Positions 52,992-62,541 of a stretch of DNA of 64,000 nt are shown piece by piece (position 1 is the stretch's first letter; each line of letters starts with the position of its first letter). The notes under the pieces were generated by a model. It was not told the DNA's origin and ran no database searches. It was given only the letters and a program-made list of their open reading frames with translations. Both the position numbers and the translations under genes were made by a program. The stretch is from Ignavibacteria bacterium (GTDB lineage: Bacteria; Bacteroidota; Ignavibacteria; Tepidaquicellales; Tepidaquicellaceae), in the NCBI GenBank assembly GCA_019187405.1, contig JABAQZ010000011.1:62001-126000 (forward strand), read 5' to 3'.

Positions 52992-54656
52992 TTGGTATTA
53001 GTTAAAAAAATAAAACGAAAGCTTACTCAAAACAAAGTTGTAAGAAGAGTTAGCAAGGAACACAGACTAAGGAAGTTTTATAAGCACGGAATTACCGGCA
53101 TAGAAAATTCCAAAACAATTTTATTTTGGTCAACCGGGGGGATGCTGATACAGACAAGTCTTGAAGCAGTGAATGCATGTGCGTTAAAATTAAGAGGGCA
53201 TAATGTAAAAATGATTCTTTGTGACGGAGTATTCAAAGCGTGTGCAAAGCGTGTTGACAATCCGGAAATCGAAATTAAAGACTGGGGAAAATACTGCCCG
53301 GGATGCATTAAGAAAAATTCAGAGATACCCGAGAAGCTTGGAATTGAATATGAGTTTATAAGCAATTTGATTAACGGAGAAGAATTACAGAAGCTGCGTG
53401 AAATTTCAGAAACGGTTAATTTTAAAAACTATAAAGACTTTAAGTATAAAGATTACTGCATCGGTACTCATATAGCTTCGGCGATGGTACGACATACAAG
53501 GGGAGGAAGCTTTGAAGGATTGGAGGAGTTATTAAAGGAATATTCCACTGCAGTACTCGTAGTAACTGAAACTTCTGAAAGAGCATTGTCAAAATACAAA
53601 CCTGACATGGTTTATATGTCACATGGAATTTATGCCGACTGGGGACCGGCCTGCACAGTAGCGCTTGAAAAAAAGTTACCTGTAGTATCTTATGTCTGCA
53701 GTTATCTTAATTCACATTTTTATTACGGAATAATCAGAAATTACAAAGAAACTTTTACCGGTATCAGAAAAAGTACTTGGGAATTATTTAAGGATATAGG
53801 GCTTACTGATGTTCAAAAAAAGAGGTTGAAAGATTTTCTTCAAAGAAGATATATGAAAAAAATCAGCGGGGACATGAATGGATTGATTAAAGATTTCAGA
53901 GGAGATAAGGATTATTTTTTTAAAAAATACGGACTGGATAAGGACAAGCCGGTATGGGGAATAATGACACACATTAACTGGGATGCCGCCTCAGATTATT
54001 TTCCCATGATATATGAAAATTTTGACGATTGGTTATATGATACAGTGAAAACAATTTATGACATTAATGATGTACAGTGGTTAATAAAAATACATCCATC
54101 AGAGAAGGTGGATAATCCTGAGACCGGGTGTCAGAAATTTATCGAAAAAAATTTCCCCGATCTGCCTCCGCATATAAAGGTAGTAAAAATGGATGACGAC
54201 ATAAGTCCGGAAGATTTTTATTCACTGTTGAGCGGAGCTGTAACAGTGATGGGAACAGGCGGGCTGGAGCTTTCAATAAAAGGTAAGCCGGTGATACTTG
54301 CAGGCGAAGCCCATTATTCGGGAAAGGGTTTTACATACGATGCAAAGGATAAGGAACATTACGCGAGGATGCTGCGAGACGCTGCCAAAATTGAAAAACC
54401 GGATGAGGAAAAAGTAAATGCTGCTATAAGGTATGCTTATATTTATTTCATACTCAGACAGATTCCGCTTCCTCCGGCAATCGGAGAGAATCTGAAAATA
54501 AACATGGATAAAATTAAATCGATATTACCCGGCAGAGATAAATTTACGGATTTTCTTTGCAATGCAATTGCCGAAGGGAAAGACATGATATTACCTGAAG
54601 AATTGATGGATCAGACCAAAGTTGAACAGAAGGATCAAATCAGACAGCATGTATAA
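52992..54656 (+). CDS. Capsule polysaccharide biosynthesis-type protein (GT-B, KpsS/Capsule_synth-like)
   Basis: 554 residues from TTG 52992, the only plausible start near the operon gap. The last third has WLIKIHPSEKVDN, then VTVMGTGGLELSIKGKPVIL and GEAHYSGKGFTYD, the signature of capsule synthesis proteins related to Kdo and sialic acid transferases. The N-part has cysteines in KYCPGCIKKN. It may transfer the nonulosonic acid to the glycan. The donor is inferred from the neighbouring genes only. Confidence 0.72.
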   Translation: MVLVKKIKRKLTQNKVVRRVSKEHRLRKFYKHGITGIENSKTILFWSTGGMLIQTSLEAVNACALKLRGHNVKMILCDGVFKACAKRVDNPEIEIKDWGKYCPGCIKKNSEIPEKLGIEYEFISNLINGEELQKLREISETVNFKNYKDFKYKDYCIGTHIASAMVRHTRGGSFEGLEELLKEYSTAVLVVTETSERALSKYKPDMVYMSHGIYADWGPACTVALEKKLPVVSYVCSYLNSHFYYGIIRNYKETFTGIRKSTWELFKDIGLTDVQKKRLKDFLQRRYMKKISGDMNGLIKDFRGDKDYFFKKYGLDKDKPVWGIMTHINWDAASDYFPMIYENFDDWLYDTVKTIYDINDVQWLIKIHPSEKVDNPETGCQKFIEKNFPDLPPHIKVVKMDDDISPEDFYSLLSGAVTVMGTGGLELSIKGKPVILAGEAHYSGKGFTYDAKDKEHYARMLRDAAKIEKPDEEKVNAAIRYAYIYFILRQIPLPPAIGENLKINMDKIKSILPGRDKFTDFLCNAIAEGKDMILPEELMDQTKVEQKDQIRQHV

Positions 54657-55662
54657 TCAGCAGGACACATTAAAATTTTCAGTTTTAATTTCCACTTATA
54701 ACAGAGCGGAATCGATAATAAAATGTCTTGAGTCGCTTGTCAATCAAAATTATCCGAAAGAAGATTATGAAGTAATTGTTCTTAACAACAATTCAAAAGA
54801 CAATACTGAAACTGCCGTCGAAAAATTTATTAAAGAACACAAAGATACGAACATCAGATATTATTTCGTTCCAAGAGCAGGACAGGTATATGCCAGACAA
54901 ATCGGAATTCTTGCGGCAAAGAATGAAATCCTTTCCTTTACGGATGATGATGCAATACTAATGCCTGACTGGATTAAGGAAATAGCCAATGTTTTCAATC
55001 TTAACAAGAAAGCAGTCGGTGTAGCGGGAAAAATAGAAATCAAATGGGATGAGACTCCTCCTGATTGGATAAGAGATTATGAAACTCAATTGGGAAAACT
55101 GAATTACGGAGACGAGATACTGTATAAGAAGGGACTATACATGAATGCAGGAAATTTAAGTATTAAAAAAGAAGTGCTGATAGAAGTTGGCGGATTCAAT
55201 CCGGAAATGGTCGGGGAGTGGCTTATCGGAGACGGAGAAACCGGGTTATGGTTAAGACTTAAAAACAGGGGTTATCTTATCGGCTGGGCTCCGAAAGCTT
55301 TAATGCTTCATTGTCAGATAGCAAAGAAGAATGCGACAATTGATGATATAAAAAGAAGATTTATAAATAACGGGATATGCAAACCTTACAACATTTATGC
55401 GATAGATAAAGGAGGCGCATTTGCCTTATTTAAAAATATGCTGAAAGCTATGAGAAACGGAATATACTGGCAGTACAGGAAAGCAGGAAATTTAATAAGA
55501 GGAAGAAAAAAAGGAGTTTACGAAGCAATGTTTAAAAGCGCATATCATTTTGCTCAAGTCAGATATACATTAAAACTTTTTACGGACAAGGAATTTAGAA
55601 GAGCAATTACACGTGAAGACTGGATTGTAAAAAATTATAAAACACCGGTGGCGGCATTATGA
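54649..55662 (+). CDS. Family 2 glycosyltransferase (GT-A)
   Basis: 337 residues from ATG 54649, which overlaps the previous gene by eight bases (ATGTATAA); an in-frame TTG nine codons upstream is possible. [33 protein letters not shown] and FTDDDAIL show the GT-A nucleotide and metal sites. [20 protein letters not shown] and [12 protein letters not shown] are acceptor-side motifs. Adds a sugar in the cytoplasm; specificity unknown. The next gene overlaps by four bases. Confidence 0.88.
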   Translation: MYNQQDTLKFSVLISTYNRAESIIKCLESLVNQNYPKEDYEVIVLNNNSKDNTETAVEKFIKEHKDTNIRYYFVPRAGQVYARQIGILAAKNEILSFTDDDAILMPDWIKEIANVFNLNKKAVGVAGKIEIKWDETPPDWIRDYETQLGKLNYGDEILYKKGLYMNAGNLSIKKEVLIEVGGFNPEMVGEWLIGDGETGLWLRLKNRGYLIGWAPKALMLHCQIAKKNATIDDIKRRFINNGICKPYNIYAIDKGGAFALFKNMLKAMRNGIYWQYRKAGNLIRGRKKGVYEAMFKSAYHFAQVRYTLKLFTDKEFRRAITREDWIVKNYKTPVAAL

Positions 55663-56957
55663 AAAAAGTTTATGTTGGCATGAGCGCTGATCTGATTCAT
55701 CCCGGTCATCTAAACATAATCAGCGAAGCAAGAAAACTTGGAACAGTTGTAGTCGGATTGTTGACTGATAAAGCGATTGCAAGTTATAAACGGCTGCCGT
55801 ATTTAAATTATGAGCAGAGAAGAGTTATAATTGAAAATATTAAAGGAGTGGAAAGCGTAATTCCGCAGGAGACGCTTGATTACGTTCCCAATCTAAAAAA
55901 AATAAAACCGGATTTTGTAGTTCACGGAGATGATTGGAAAACCGGAGTTCAGTCAAAGACAAGACAAGATGTAATTGACACACTGAAAGAATGGGGAGGC
56001 AAACTGATTGAAATTGAATATACAAAAGGAATTTCATCTTCAATTCTTAATGCCGGAATAAAGGAAGTCGGTACGACGCCGGAAATAAGAATGAAGAGAT
56101 TGAAAAGACTCATTGATTCAAAATCCATAGTTAGACTAATCGAAGTTCATAATGGTCTGACGGGACTGATTGCAGAAAATTTTTCCATACAAAAAAACAA
56201 TCAGGTCAGGGAATTTGACGGCATGTGGCTGAGCAGTCTTACGGATTCAACAGCCAAAGGAAAGCCGGATATTGAAGCAGTTGACCTGACCTCCAGGCTC
56301 CAGACACTGAATGACATTGCGGAAGTTACAACTAAACCTATAGTATTTGACGGCGATACCGGCGGAAAGACGGAGCATTTTGTATTCAGCGTAAAAACTT
56401 TGGAAAGGCTTGGAGTATCAGCAGTCATTATCGAAGATAAAATCGGACTTAAAAAAAATTCGCTTTTCGGAGCTGACGCCGGACAGACTCAGGACTCAAT
56501 AGAAAATTTCTGTAATAAGATACTGGCTGGAAAGAGGTCGCAGATAACGGAGGACTTTATGATAATTGCAAGAGTAGAGAGTCTTATACTCAAGGCAGGT
56601 CTTGATGATGCCGTGAAAAGAGCAAAGGCATATATAAATTCGGGAGCAGACGGAATTATGATACACAGCAAGGAAAAAAATCCCGATGAGATTTTTGCTT
56701 TCTGTAAAGAGTATTCAAAGTTTGAAAAAAAACCTGCACTTGTTGCTGTACCTTCAACTTTCAACGCTGTTTATGAAAAAGATTTATGTGATGCGGGAGT
56801 AAACATTGTAATATATGCGAATCAGCTCATAAGAAGTGCATATCCTGCAATGATAAAGACGGCAGGACAGATTCTTGAAAATGAAAGATCTTACGAAGCA
56901 GACGAAAACATGATGTCAATCAACGAGATAATTAAACTAATCCCGGGCGGAAGCTGA
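55659..56957 (+). CDS. aepX: Cytidylyltransferase-PEP mutase fusion
   Basis: 432 residues, ATG start. Residues 1-135 form a nucleotidyltransferase with HPGH (14-17) and KGISSSIL, like glycerol-3-phosphate cytidylyltransferase. Residues about 145-432 are phosphoenolpyruvate mutase, with DGDTGG (231-236) and the hallmark [10 protein letters not shown] (259-268). The mutase makes phosphonopyruvate, the C-P bond-forming step. The fused domain could activate the final phosphonate with CTP. It overlaps the decarboxylase gene by one base. A fusion of this kind is known in bacteria with phosphonate glycans, as far as I recall. Confidence 0.92.
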   Translation: MKKVYVGMSADLIHPGHLNIISEARKLGTVVVGLLTDKAIASYKRLPYLNYEQRRVIIENIKGVESVIPQETLDYVPNLKKIKPDFVVHGDDWKTGVQSKTRQDVIDTLKEWGGKLIEIEYTKGISSSILNAGIKEVGTTPEIRMKRLKRLIDSKSIVRLIEVHNGLTGLIAENFSIQKNNQVREFDGMWLSSLTDSTAKGKPDIEAVDLTSRLQTLNDIAEVTTKPIVFDGDTGGKTEHFVFSVKTLERLGVSAVIIEDKIGLKKNSLFGADAGQTQDSIENFCNKILAGKRSQITEDFMIIARVESLILKAGLDDAVKRAKAYINSGADGIMIHSKEKNPDEIFAFCKEYSKFEKKPALVAVPSTFNAVYEKDLCDAGVNIVIYANQLIRSAYPAMIKTAGQILENERSYEADENMMSINEIIKLIPGGS

Positions 56958-58084
56958 TGATTGAACCTAAGGAAGTATATGATTCTTTTATTCAAAACGG
57001 GATTAAGTTTTTTACGGGAGTTCCGGATTCTTTGCTGAAAGATTTTTGCTCATACATTTCAGATAATGCGGGAAACGAAAATCATGTTATCAGCACGAAT
57101 GAAGGCTCGGCTATTGCCTTAGCCGCAGGTTATTATCTTGCAACAAGCCAGCCTGCATTGGTTTACATGCAAAATTCCGGATTAGGAAATTCCGTAAATC
57201 CGATATTGTCTCTTGCCGACAGTGAAGTTTACGGCATACCTATGATATTGATGATTGGTTGGCGCGGTGAGCCCGGCAAAAAAGACGAACCTCAGCATGT
57301 AAAGCAGGGAAGAGTAATGCTCGGAATTCTTGATGCAATGGAATTACCATATTTTATTTTGGACAAAGATTCAGACAACATAAATGAATTAATCCAAAAT
57401 GCAGTCAGACTATCCTGTGAAAAAAATTCTCCGGTTGCTTTAATAGTACGAGAAGGCGCATTTAAGAAGTATGATCTGAAAAATAATGACACAAATAATT
57501 ACACGTTGAGCAGAGAAGAAACAATCGGTCTTCTTATAGAGAATCTTGACGGTGATGAAATAATTATATCGACAACAGGTAAAGCATCACGTGAGTTATA
57601 TGAATACCGTGAAAGAAAAAATCAAAGTCATGAAAAGGATTTTTTAACTGTGGGTTCTATGGGACACAGTTCGCAAATTGCGCTCGGCATTGCGTTTCAG
57701 AAAAAAAACAAGAAGGTATATGTGATTGACGGAGACGGGGCATTGCTGATGCATTTGGGAGCAGCTGCTGTTTGCGGTACTGCTGCGCCGGATAATTTCA
57801 GACACATACTGATAAATAACGGTTCGCATGAATCAGTTGGCGGTCAGCAAACTGCAGGATTTAAAGTCAATTTTCTTGAAATGGCAAAAGCATGCGGATA
57901 TAAAAGCAGTTCATCAGCCGAAACTCGGGATGATGTTTTGAAGGAAATCGGAAAATTGAAATCCGAGAAAGGTCCGTTATTTCTTGAGATAAAAGTAAAC
58001 AAAAATTCGAGATCAGATTTAGGGAGACCTACGGCTTCACCTTGTCAGAACAAAGAAATATTCATGAAGTATTTATCGGATTAA
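56957..58084 (+). CDS. aepY: Phosphonopyruvate decarboxylase
   Basis: 375 residues, ATG start. Thiamine diphosphate sites: GVPDSLLKDF at the N-terminus, STNEGSAIALAAGYYLA (with the catalytic Glu), and the magnesium/diphosphate motif DGDGALLMHLG followed by NNGSHESVGGQQT. It turns phosphonopyruvate into phosphonoacetaldehyde, which pulls the unfavourable mutase reaction forward. The gene is sandwiched with one-base overlaps between the mutase and the dehydrogenase. Confidence 0.93.
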   Translation: MIEPKEVYDSFIQNGIKFFTGVPDSLLKDFCSYISDNAGNENHVISTNEGSAIALAAGYYLATSQPALVYMQNSGLGNSVNPILSLADSEVYGIPMILMIGWRGEPGKKDEPQHVKQGRVMLGILDAMELPYFILDKDSDNINELIQNAVRLSCEKNSPVALIVREGAFKKYDLKNNDTNNYTLSREETIGLLIENLDGDEIIISTTGKASRELYEYRERKNQSHEKDFLTVGSMGHSSQIALGIAFQKKNKKVYVIDGDGALLMHLGAAAVCGTAAPDNFRHILINNGSHESVGGQQTAGFKVNFLEMAKACGYKSSSSAETRDDVLKEIGKLKSEKGPLFLEIKVNKNSRSDLGRPTASPCQNKEIFMKYLSD

Positions 58085-59217
58085 TGCAGGAAGAATATTT
58101 TGGCGAAGGAATGATAAACAGGCTGCCTGCTTTTCTTAAAAGAATTGGTTGTAAAAAAATTTTTTTAGTTACCGGGAAAAAATCTTTTGAAAAATCTGGA
58201 GCAAGAGACAAAATTTTTAATGCAGGTTTTGATTTTGAATATGTACGATTTAGTGATTTTACGGAAAATCCGAAAACAGAAGATGTGGAAAAGGGAATTA
58301 AGCAATTAAAAAATTCTCAATGCGATACAATAGTGGCAATCGGCGGAGGAAGCGTTATAGACATGGCAAAACTTATTAATATATTTTCTGCAAACAGCAT
58401 GGATGTAAATTCATTCATTTCAAATTCAATCAGGATTGAGAGGAAAGGAAAACCGCTGACAGCCATTCCGACTACTTCGGGAGCAGGAAGCGAAGCTACT
58501 CATTTTGCGGTATTATATAATGATAAGGAAAAATATTCTGCTGCACATGAATTTATTCTTCCGGATCTTGTAATAATAGATCCTGAGCTTACGTACGATC
58601 TTACTCCGCAGCAGACAGCTGTTTCCGGAATTGATGCATTAGCGCAGGCGATTGAATCTCACTGGAGCGTAAATTCTACAGATGAATCAAAAAAATATTC
58701 ATCATCAGCAATTAAACTTGTGATAGACAATCTTGCAGATGCTGTTAAAAATCCAAAGCCGGAATCAAGAAGAGAAATGTCAAGGGCTGCCAATCTTGCA
58801 GGTAAAGCGATTAACATTACAAAAACAACGGCTCCGCATGCATTGTCATATACAATGACTTCATACTTTGGAGTAACTCACGGTCAGGCTGTAAGCATTA
58901 CGCTTGGAGAATTTATGAAATATAATTTTGAAGTTTCTGAAACTGATGTAACAGACAAAAGAGGAGCAGAATATGTTAAAAGAAGCATACTTGAAATTGC
59001 GGAAATAATGGGATGCTCAAGTGCTTATGATGCAGCGGATAAGATAAAAATTCTTATGAAGGATACAGGGCTGAAAACAAGTCTGAAAGGTCTGGGAATT
59101 TCATCTTCTGAATCATTGAAGCTGATAGCCGAGAATGTGAACACGGAAAGATTGCAGAACAATCCCAGAAAGCTTACAAAAAGCGGACTTGAAGTTATTA
59201 TCAGAAACATTATTTAA
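58084..59217 (+). CDS. Iron-containing alcohol dehydrogenase, probable phosphonoacetaldehyde reductase
   Basis: 377 residues from ATG 58084, which shares one base with the decarboxylase stop; a TTG 42 bases upstream is less likely. GGGSVIDMAK is the nucleotide loop, PTTSGAGSEAT the second loop, and metal ligands lie in SGIDALAQAIESHWS and TTAPHALSY...GVTHGQAV. Homologs (PhpC and similar) reduce phosphonoacetaldehyde to 2-hydroxyethylphosphonate. No AEP transaminase gene is present, so hydroxyethyl- rather than aminoethylphosphonate is the expected product. Confidence 0.85.
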   Translation: MQEEYFGEGMINRLPAFLKRIGCKKIFLVTGKKSFEKSGARDKIFNAGFDFEYVRFSDFTENPKTEDVEKGIKQLKNSQCDTIVAIGGGSVIDMAKLINIFSANSMDVNSFISNSIRIERKGKPLTAIPTTSGAGSEATHFAVLYNDKEKYSAAHEFILPDLVIIDPELTYDLTPQQTAVSGIDALAQAIESHWSVNSTDESKKYSSSAIKLVIDNLADAVKNPKPESRREMSRAANLAGKAINITKTTAPHALSYTMTSYFGVTHGQAVSITLGEFMKYNFEVSETDVTDKRGAEYVKRSILEIAEIMGCSSAYDAADKIKILMKDTGLKTSLKGLGISSSESLKLIAENVNTERLQNNPRKLTKSGLEVIIRNII

Positions 59218-60429
59218 TTGTTGCCCCGGCTCAAAAAGCAAATCAGTGAATATGCTGTCAGAGCGTTAATGCAGACTGACAAGGCATTAAAAAAGAAAAT
59301 TATCATACTGGATATTGAAGAGCTTTCGTTTATTCCTTACATATATCCCGTTTACAGAAAACTCAAAGAAAAAACAGATAAAATTTCATACTACATTTCC
59401 ACACACTACATCGGACATGAATCACTTAAGATTTTTGAAATACCGGTAAAGAAGCAATTTGGAGTTAAGCTCAGCAGGAAATTGAATACAGCCGATATAT
59501 TTTTATCTCCTCACATTTACGGAGTCGGGAGCAAGGAGACAATGAAAATTCACATTAACCACAACCAGCCGGTTAAATATGAATCATATCAGAAAGAAGA
59601 CTTTGTCAATTTTGACATTCATTTTCTGACAAGCCCGCTTCATAAAGAGCAGACTGATAACACGATCATCAAATACGAATTGGAGGATAGAAAGATAAGA
59701 CTGTTTGAAATCGGATATCCGAAATCCGACGAACTGCTTAACGGCAAATACAAAAGAGAGGATGAATTAATGAAGCTGAAGCTGAATCCTGAATTTAAAA
59801 CTGTATTATATGCGCCATCATGGGATGAAGGATTGTCATTGAGAACAAAAGGCGAAGAAATAATTTCAGAAATTTTAAAATTGAAAAACATAAATCTGAT
59901 TGTCAAACTTCATCCGATCAGCTATTGTCCTGAGAATGGACCCAATTATATATTTTATACAGGCGGTATAAACTGGAAAGAGAAGCTGAAAAAATTTGAA
60001 GCATTTTCAAATTTCAGGCATGCTCCGCTTAACAGCATAGATCCTCTCTTGTCGGCGGCAGATATTCTTGTTACAGACTTAAGCAGTGTTGCGCTTGAGT
60101 TTATTATACTCGATAAACCCGTAATATATATTGACTGTCCCGAATTTTTTGAAAAGACGCTGAAAAATATTTATTCAGGATTCGGAGATACTAATGAAGA
60201 GATGGTAAAAAATGATCCGAAGGCAAATGCAGGGAGACATACTGGAAACGTTGTTTACAATTTGGAAGAGTTAAACAATACAATAATTAATTGTCTTAAT
60301 AATCCCGGAGAAAATTCGAATAAGAGACAAGAGTTATCTAAAAAATTAATTTACAATCCAGGTAAATCCGCAGAAGCTGCAGCAGATAAAATAATTGAAT
60401 TGTTGAATATACAACCAAAGGCGGCTTGA
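59218..60429 (+). CDS. CDP-glycerol glycerophosphotransferase-like protein (TagB/TagF type)
   Basis: 403 residues from TTG 59218, directly after the dehydrogenase stop. YAPSWDEGLS, LIVKLHPIS, then SAADILVTDLSSVALEFI and KPVIYIDCPE are the ordered motifs of the TagF family, which moves a phospho-group from a CDP-linked donor to an acceptor. In this operon the donor could be the CMP-activated hydroxyethylphosphonate. That reading rests on gene order. A direct glycosyltransferase or polyol phosphate role remains possible. Confidence 0.8.
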   Translation: MLPRLKKQISEYAVRALMQTDKALKKKIIILDIEELSFIPYIYPVYRKLKEKTDKISYYISTHYIGHESLKIFEIPVKKQFGVKLSRKLNTADIFLSPHIYGVGSKETMKIHINHNQPVKYESYQKEDFVNFDIHFLTSPLHKEQTDNTIIKYELEDRKIRLFEIGYPKSDELLNGKYKREDELMKLKLNPEFKTVLYAPSWDEGLSLRTKGEEIISEILKLKNINLIVKLHPISYCPENGPNYIFYTGGINWKEKLKKFEAFSNFRHAPLNSIDPLLSAADILVTDLSSVALEFIILDKPVIYIDCPEFFEKTLKNIYSGFGDTNEEMVKNDPKANAGRHTGNVVYNLEELNNTIINCLNNPGENSNKRQELSKKLIYNPGKSAEAAADKIIELLNIQPKAA

Positions 60430-61226
60430 CAGAGAATAAAAACAAAATCATTGATAAGCTGGCTGAAGACTGGCTTGAGAGCGGACTCGAAAAAGGGGAC
60501 ATGGTGCTTGTTCACAGCGCTTTATCAAATTATTTAAAAAGATTCAGAGAAAAAAATATTAAGTTATCGCCGAATGATATTCTTGAATCATTTTTAAGAG
60601 CAGTGGGAGAAAATGGGACTTTGATTTTTCCTACTTTTAATTTTGAGTTTACAAAAGGCAAGACATTCGATATAAGAAATACAGTTTCGGAAACCGGCGC
60701 GCTGACTGAAGCAGCAAGGCTTCATCCTGATTCTGTCAGAACGGGGCATCCGTTGTTTTCATTTACAGCGCTTGGAAAAGAGAAAGACAGATTCAGAGGA
60801 TTATACAATTTCAGTGCATTCGGGAAAGATTCTCCTTTCGGAATTCTTCATGAGGTAAACGGAAAGATTGCTGTTCTCGATATTGGAGGAGAAAGAAGTT
60901 CAACATTTTATCATTATGTCGAGGAAAGCGAAAATGCTCCCAACAGATATCATAAAATTTTCAGAGGACCTTACATCGATTATGACGGTAAGGAGAGTAT
61001 AAGGGAATTTAATCTTTATGCGCGCAATCTCGAAATGAATGTAATAACGGATATTAAACCAATGGAAGATCTTATTTGGTCTAAAAATCTTTACATCGGA
61101 TATCCGCCTGGAGAAGGGACCTGCCTTCATGTTATAGATGCCAATACATTGTATGATGAAATTGCAGCAATTATAAGACAGGGTAAGGCGCTTAACATGC
61201 TTTACAGGATTGGGAAAAAAGATTGA
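60426..61226 (+). CDS. AAC(3)-family N-acetyltransferase
   Basis: 266 residues from TTG 60426, overlapping the previous stop by four bases (TTGA). LVHSALSNYLKRF, ENGTLIFPTFNFEF, RTGHPLFSF and FGILHEVNGKIAVLDIG are in the order of the aminoglycoside 3-N-acetyltransferase family. In polysaccharide loci such proteins probably acetylate amino sugars rather than give antibiotic resistance. It overlaps the DUF4910 gene by four bases, again as TTGA. Confidence 0.85.
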   Translation: MTENKNKIIDKLAEDWLESGLEKGDMVLVHSALSNYLKRFREKNIKLSPNDILESFLRAVGENGTLIFPTFNFEFTKGKTFDIRNTVSETGALTEAARLHPDSVRTGHPLFSFTALGKEKDRFRGLYNFSAFGKDSPFGILHEVNGKIAVLDIGGERSSTFYHYVEESENAPNRYHKIFRGPYIDYDGKESIREFNLYARNLEMNVITDIKPMEDLIWSKNLYIGYPPGEGTCLHVIDANTLYDEIAAIIRQGKALNMLYRIGKKD

Positions 61227-62515
61227 AAGAGCAGATGGAAAAATATTTTGACAGGCTATGGCCGATTAACAGAAGTCTTACTGGCAATGGAAACAGAGAA
61301 ACTTTAAAAATACTTTCGGAAATTGCCGATATAAAAATTTCCGAGATACCTTCCGGAACGGAATGCTTTGACTGGACAGTTCCTCCAGAATGGAATGTAA
61401 AAGAAGCTTGGATTGAAGACAGCAAAGGTAGAAAAATAGTTGACATCAGAGACAACAATCTACACTTGATGAGCTACTCCGAAAAATTTTCAGGGAAAAT
61501 GAAATTAGATGAATTGAAAAAGCATCTTTATTCATTGCCTGAACAGCCGGATGTTATTCCTTATCTTACAACATATTATAAAAAGAGGTGGGGATTTTGC
61601 ATCAGTCATAATCAGCTGGAGAGTCTTAAGGAAGACGATTATAGTATTTTCATTGATTCGGAATTTAATTCTGCAGGATCCATGACTATCGGAGAGGCAT
61701 TGATAAAAGGAAATTCTGATTATGAGATACTGCTTTCTACATACATCTGTCATCCTTCGATGGCAAATAATGAATTATCCGGACCGATAACAGCGTCGTT
61801 TATTTTCAATGAATTAAAAAAAAATCAACAGCCGAGATTTACATACAGGTTTTTATTTCTTCCCGAAACAATCGGAGCGATTTATTATTTGTCGGTAAAC
61901 GGTAATCACTTAAAGGAAAAAATAAAAGCCGGATATGTAATAACATGCATTGGCGATCCAGGTAAGTTTACATATAAAAGGAGCAGGCGCGGGAATACGC
62001 TTGCAGACAGAGCAGCAGAATATGTGTTGACACAAACGGAAAAAGATTATATAACGGAAGATTTCTTTCCTACCGGGAGTGATGAAAGACAGTATTGCTC
62101 TCCGGGGTTCGATTTGCCGGTGGGATCTTTAATGAGAACCAGATACTATAATTACAAAGAGTACCATACTTCGGCAGACAACAAAAGTTTTATTTCATTT
62201 AAAGCGATGGAAGATTCCGTAAAAAAATATTTGAAAATTATTTCAGTAATGGAAAGAAATAATTATTTCATAAATAAAAATCCATATTGCGAGCCGCAGT
62301 TAGGCAAGAGAGGTTTGTATCCGACTGTCGGTTCAGTGAAAGATACCGGTATGATAGTAGATGCATACATGTGGATATTGAGTTATGCCGATGGTAAAAA
62401 TGATTTGCTGAGCATTTCTGAAAAAAGCGGGATTGATTTTGAAAGACTCTTTGAGGCATCAAATAAATTAATTGAAAACGATCTGATAGAAATTGTCGAT
62501 AAAGTCAATTCATGA
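61223..62515 (+). CDS. DUF4910 aminopeptidase-like protein with winged-helix tail
   Basis: 430 residues from TTG 61223. N-terminal DRLWPINRSLTGNGNRETL is the family hallmark. Metal-ligand candidates: His in STYICHPSMANNELSG, Glu in LPETIGAI, Asp in PTGSDERQYCSPG, His in EYHTSADN. The family resembles M28 aminopeptidases and is found in polysaccharide loci, where its substrate is unknown; amide hydrolysis of a glycan precursor has been proposed for relatives. It ends in a short winged-helix-like segment (GIDFERLFEASNKL). The partner AAC(3) gene overlaps upstream. Confidence 0.8.
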   Translation: MKEQMEKYFDRLWPINRSLTGNGNRETLKILSEIADIKISEIPSGTECFDWTVPPEWNVKEAWIEDSKGRKIVDIRDNNLHLMSYSEKFSGKMKLDELKKHLYSLPEQPDVIPYLTTYYKKRWGFCISHNQLESLKEDDYSIFIDSEFNSAGSMTIGEALIKGNSDYEILLSTYICHPSMANNELSGPITASFIFNELKKNQQPRFTYRFLFLPETIGAIYYLSVNGNHLKEKIKAGYVITCIGDPGKFTYKRSRRGNTLADRAAEYVLTQTEKDYITEDFFPTGSDERQYCSPGFDLPVGSLMRTRYYNYKEYHTSADNKSFISFKAMEDSVKKYLKIISVMERNNYFINKNPYCEPQLGKRGLYPTVGSVKDTGMIVDAYMWILSYADGKNDLLSISEKSGIDFERLFEASNKLIENDLIEIVDKVNS

Positions 62516-62541
62516 AAAATCCATTTAACAAAAATTTTTAG

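Noticed and set aside
60426-61226. Aminoglycoside resistance gene
   Set aside because: The family match is real, but the gene is embedded in a glycan operon with overlapping neighbours, so a sugar-acetylating role is more likely.
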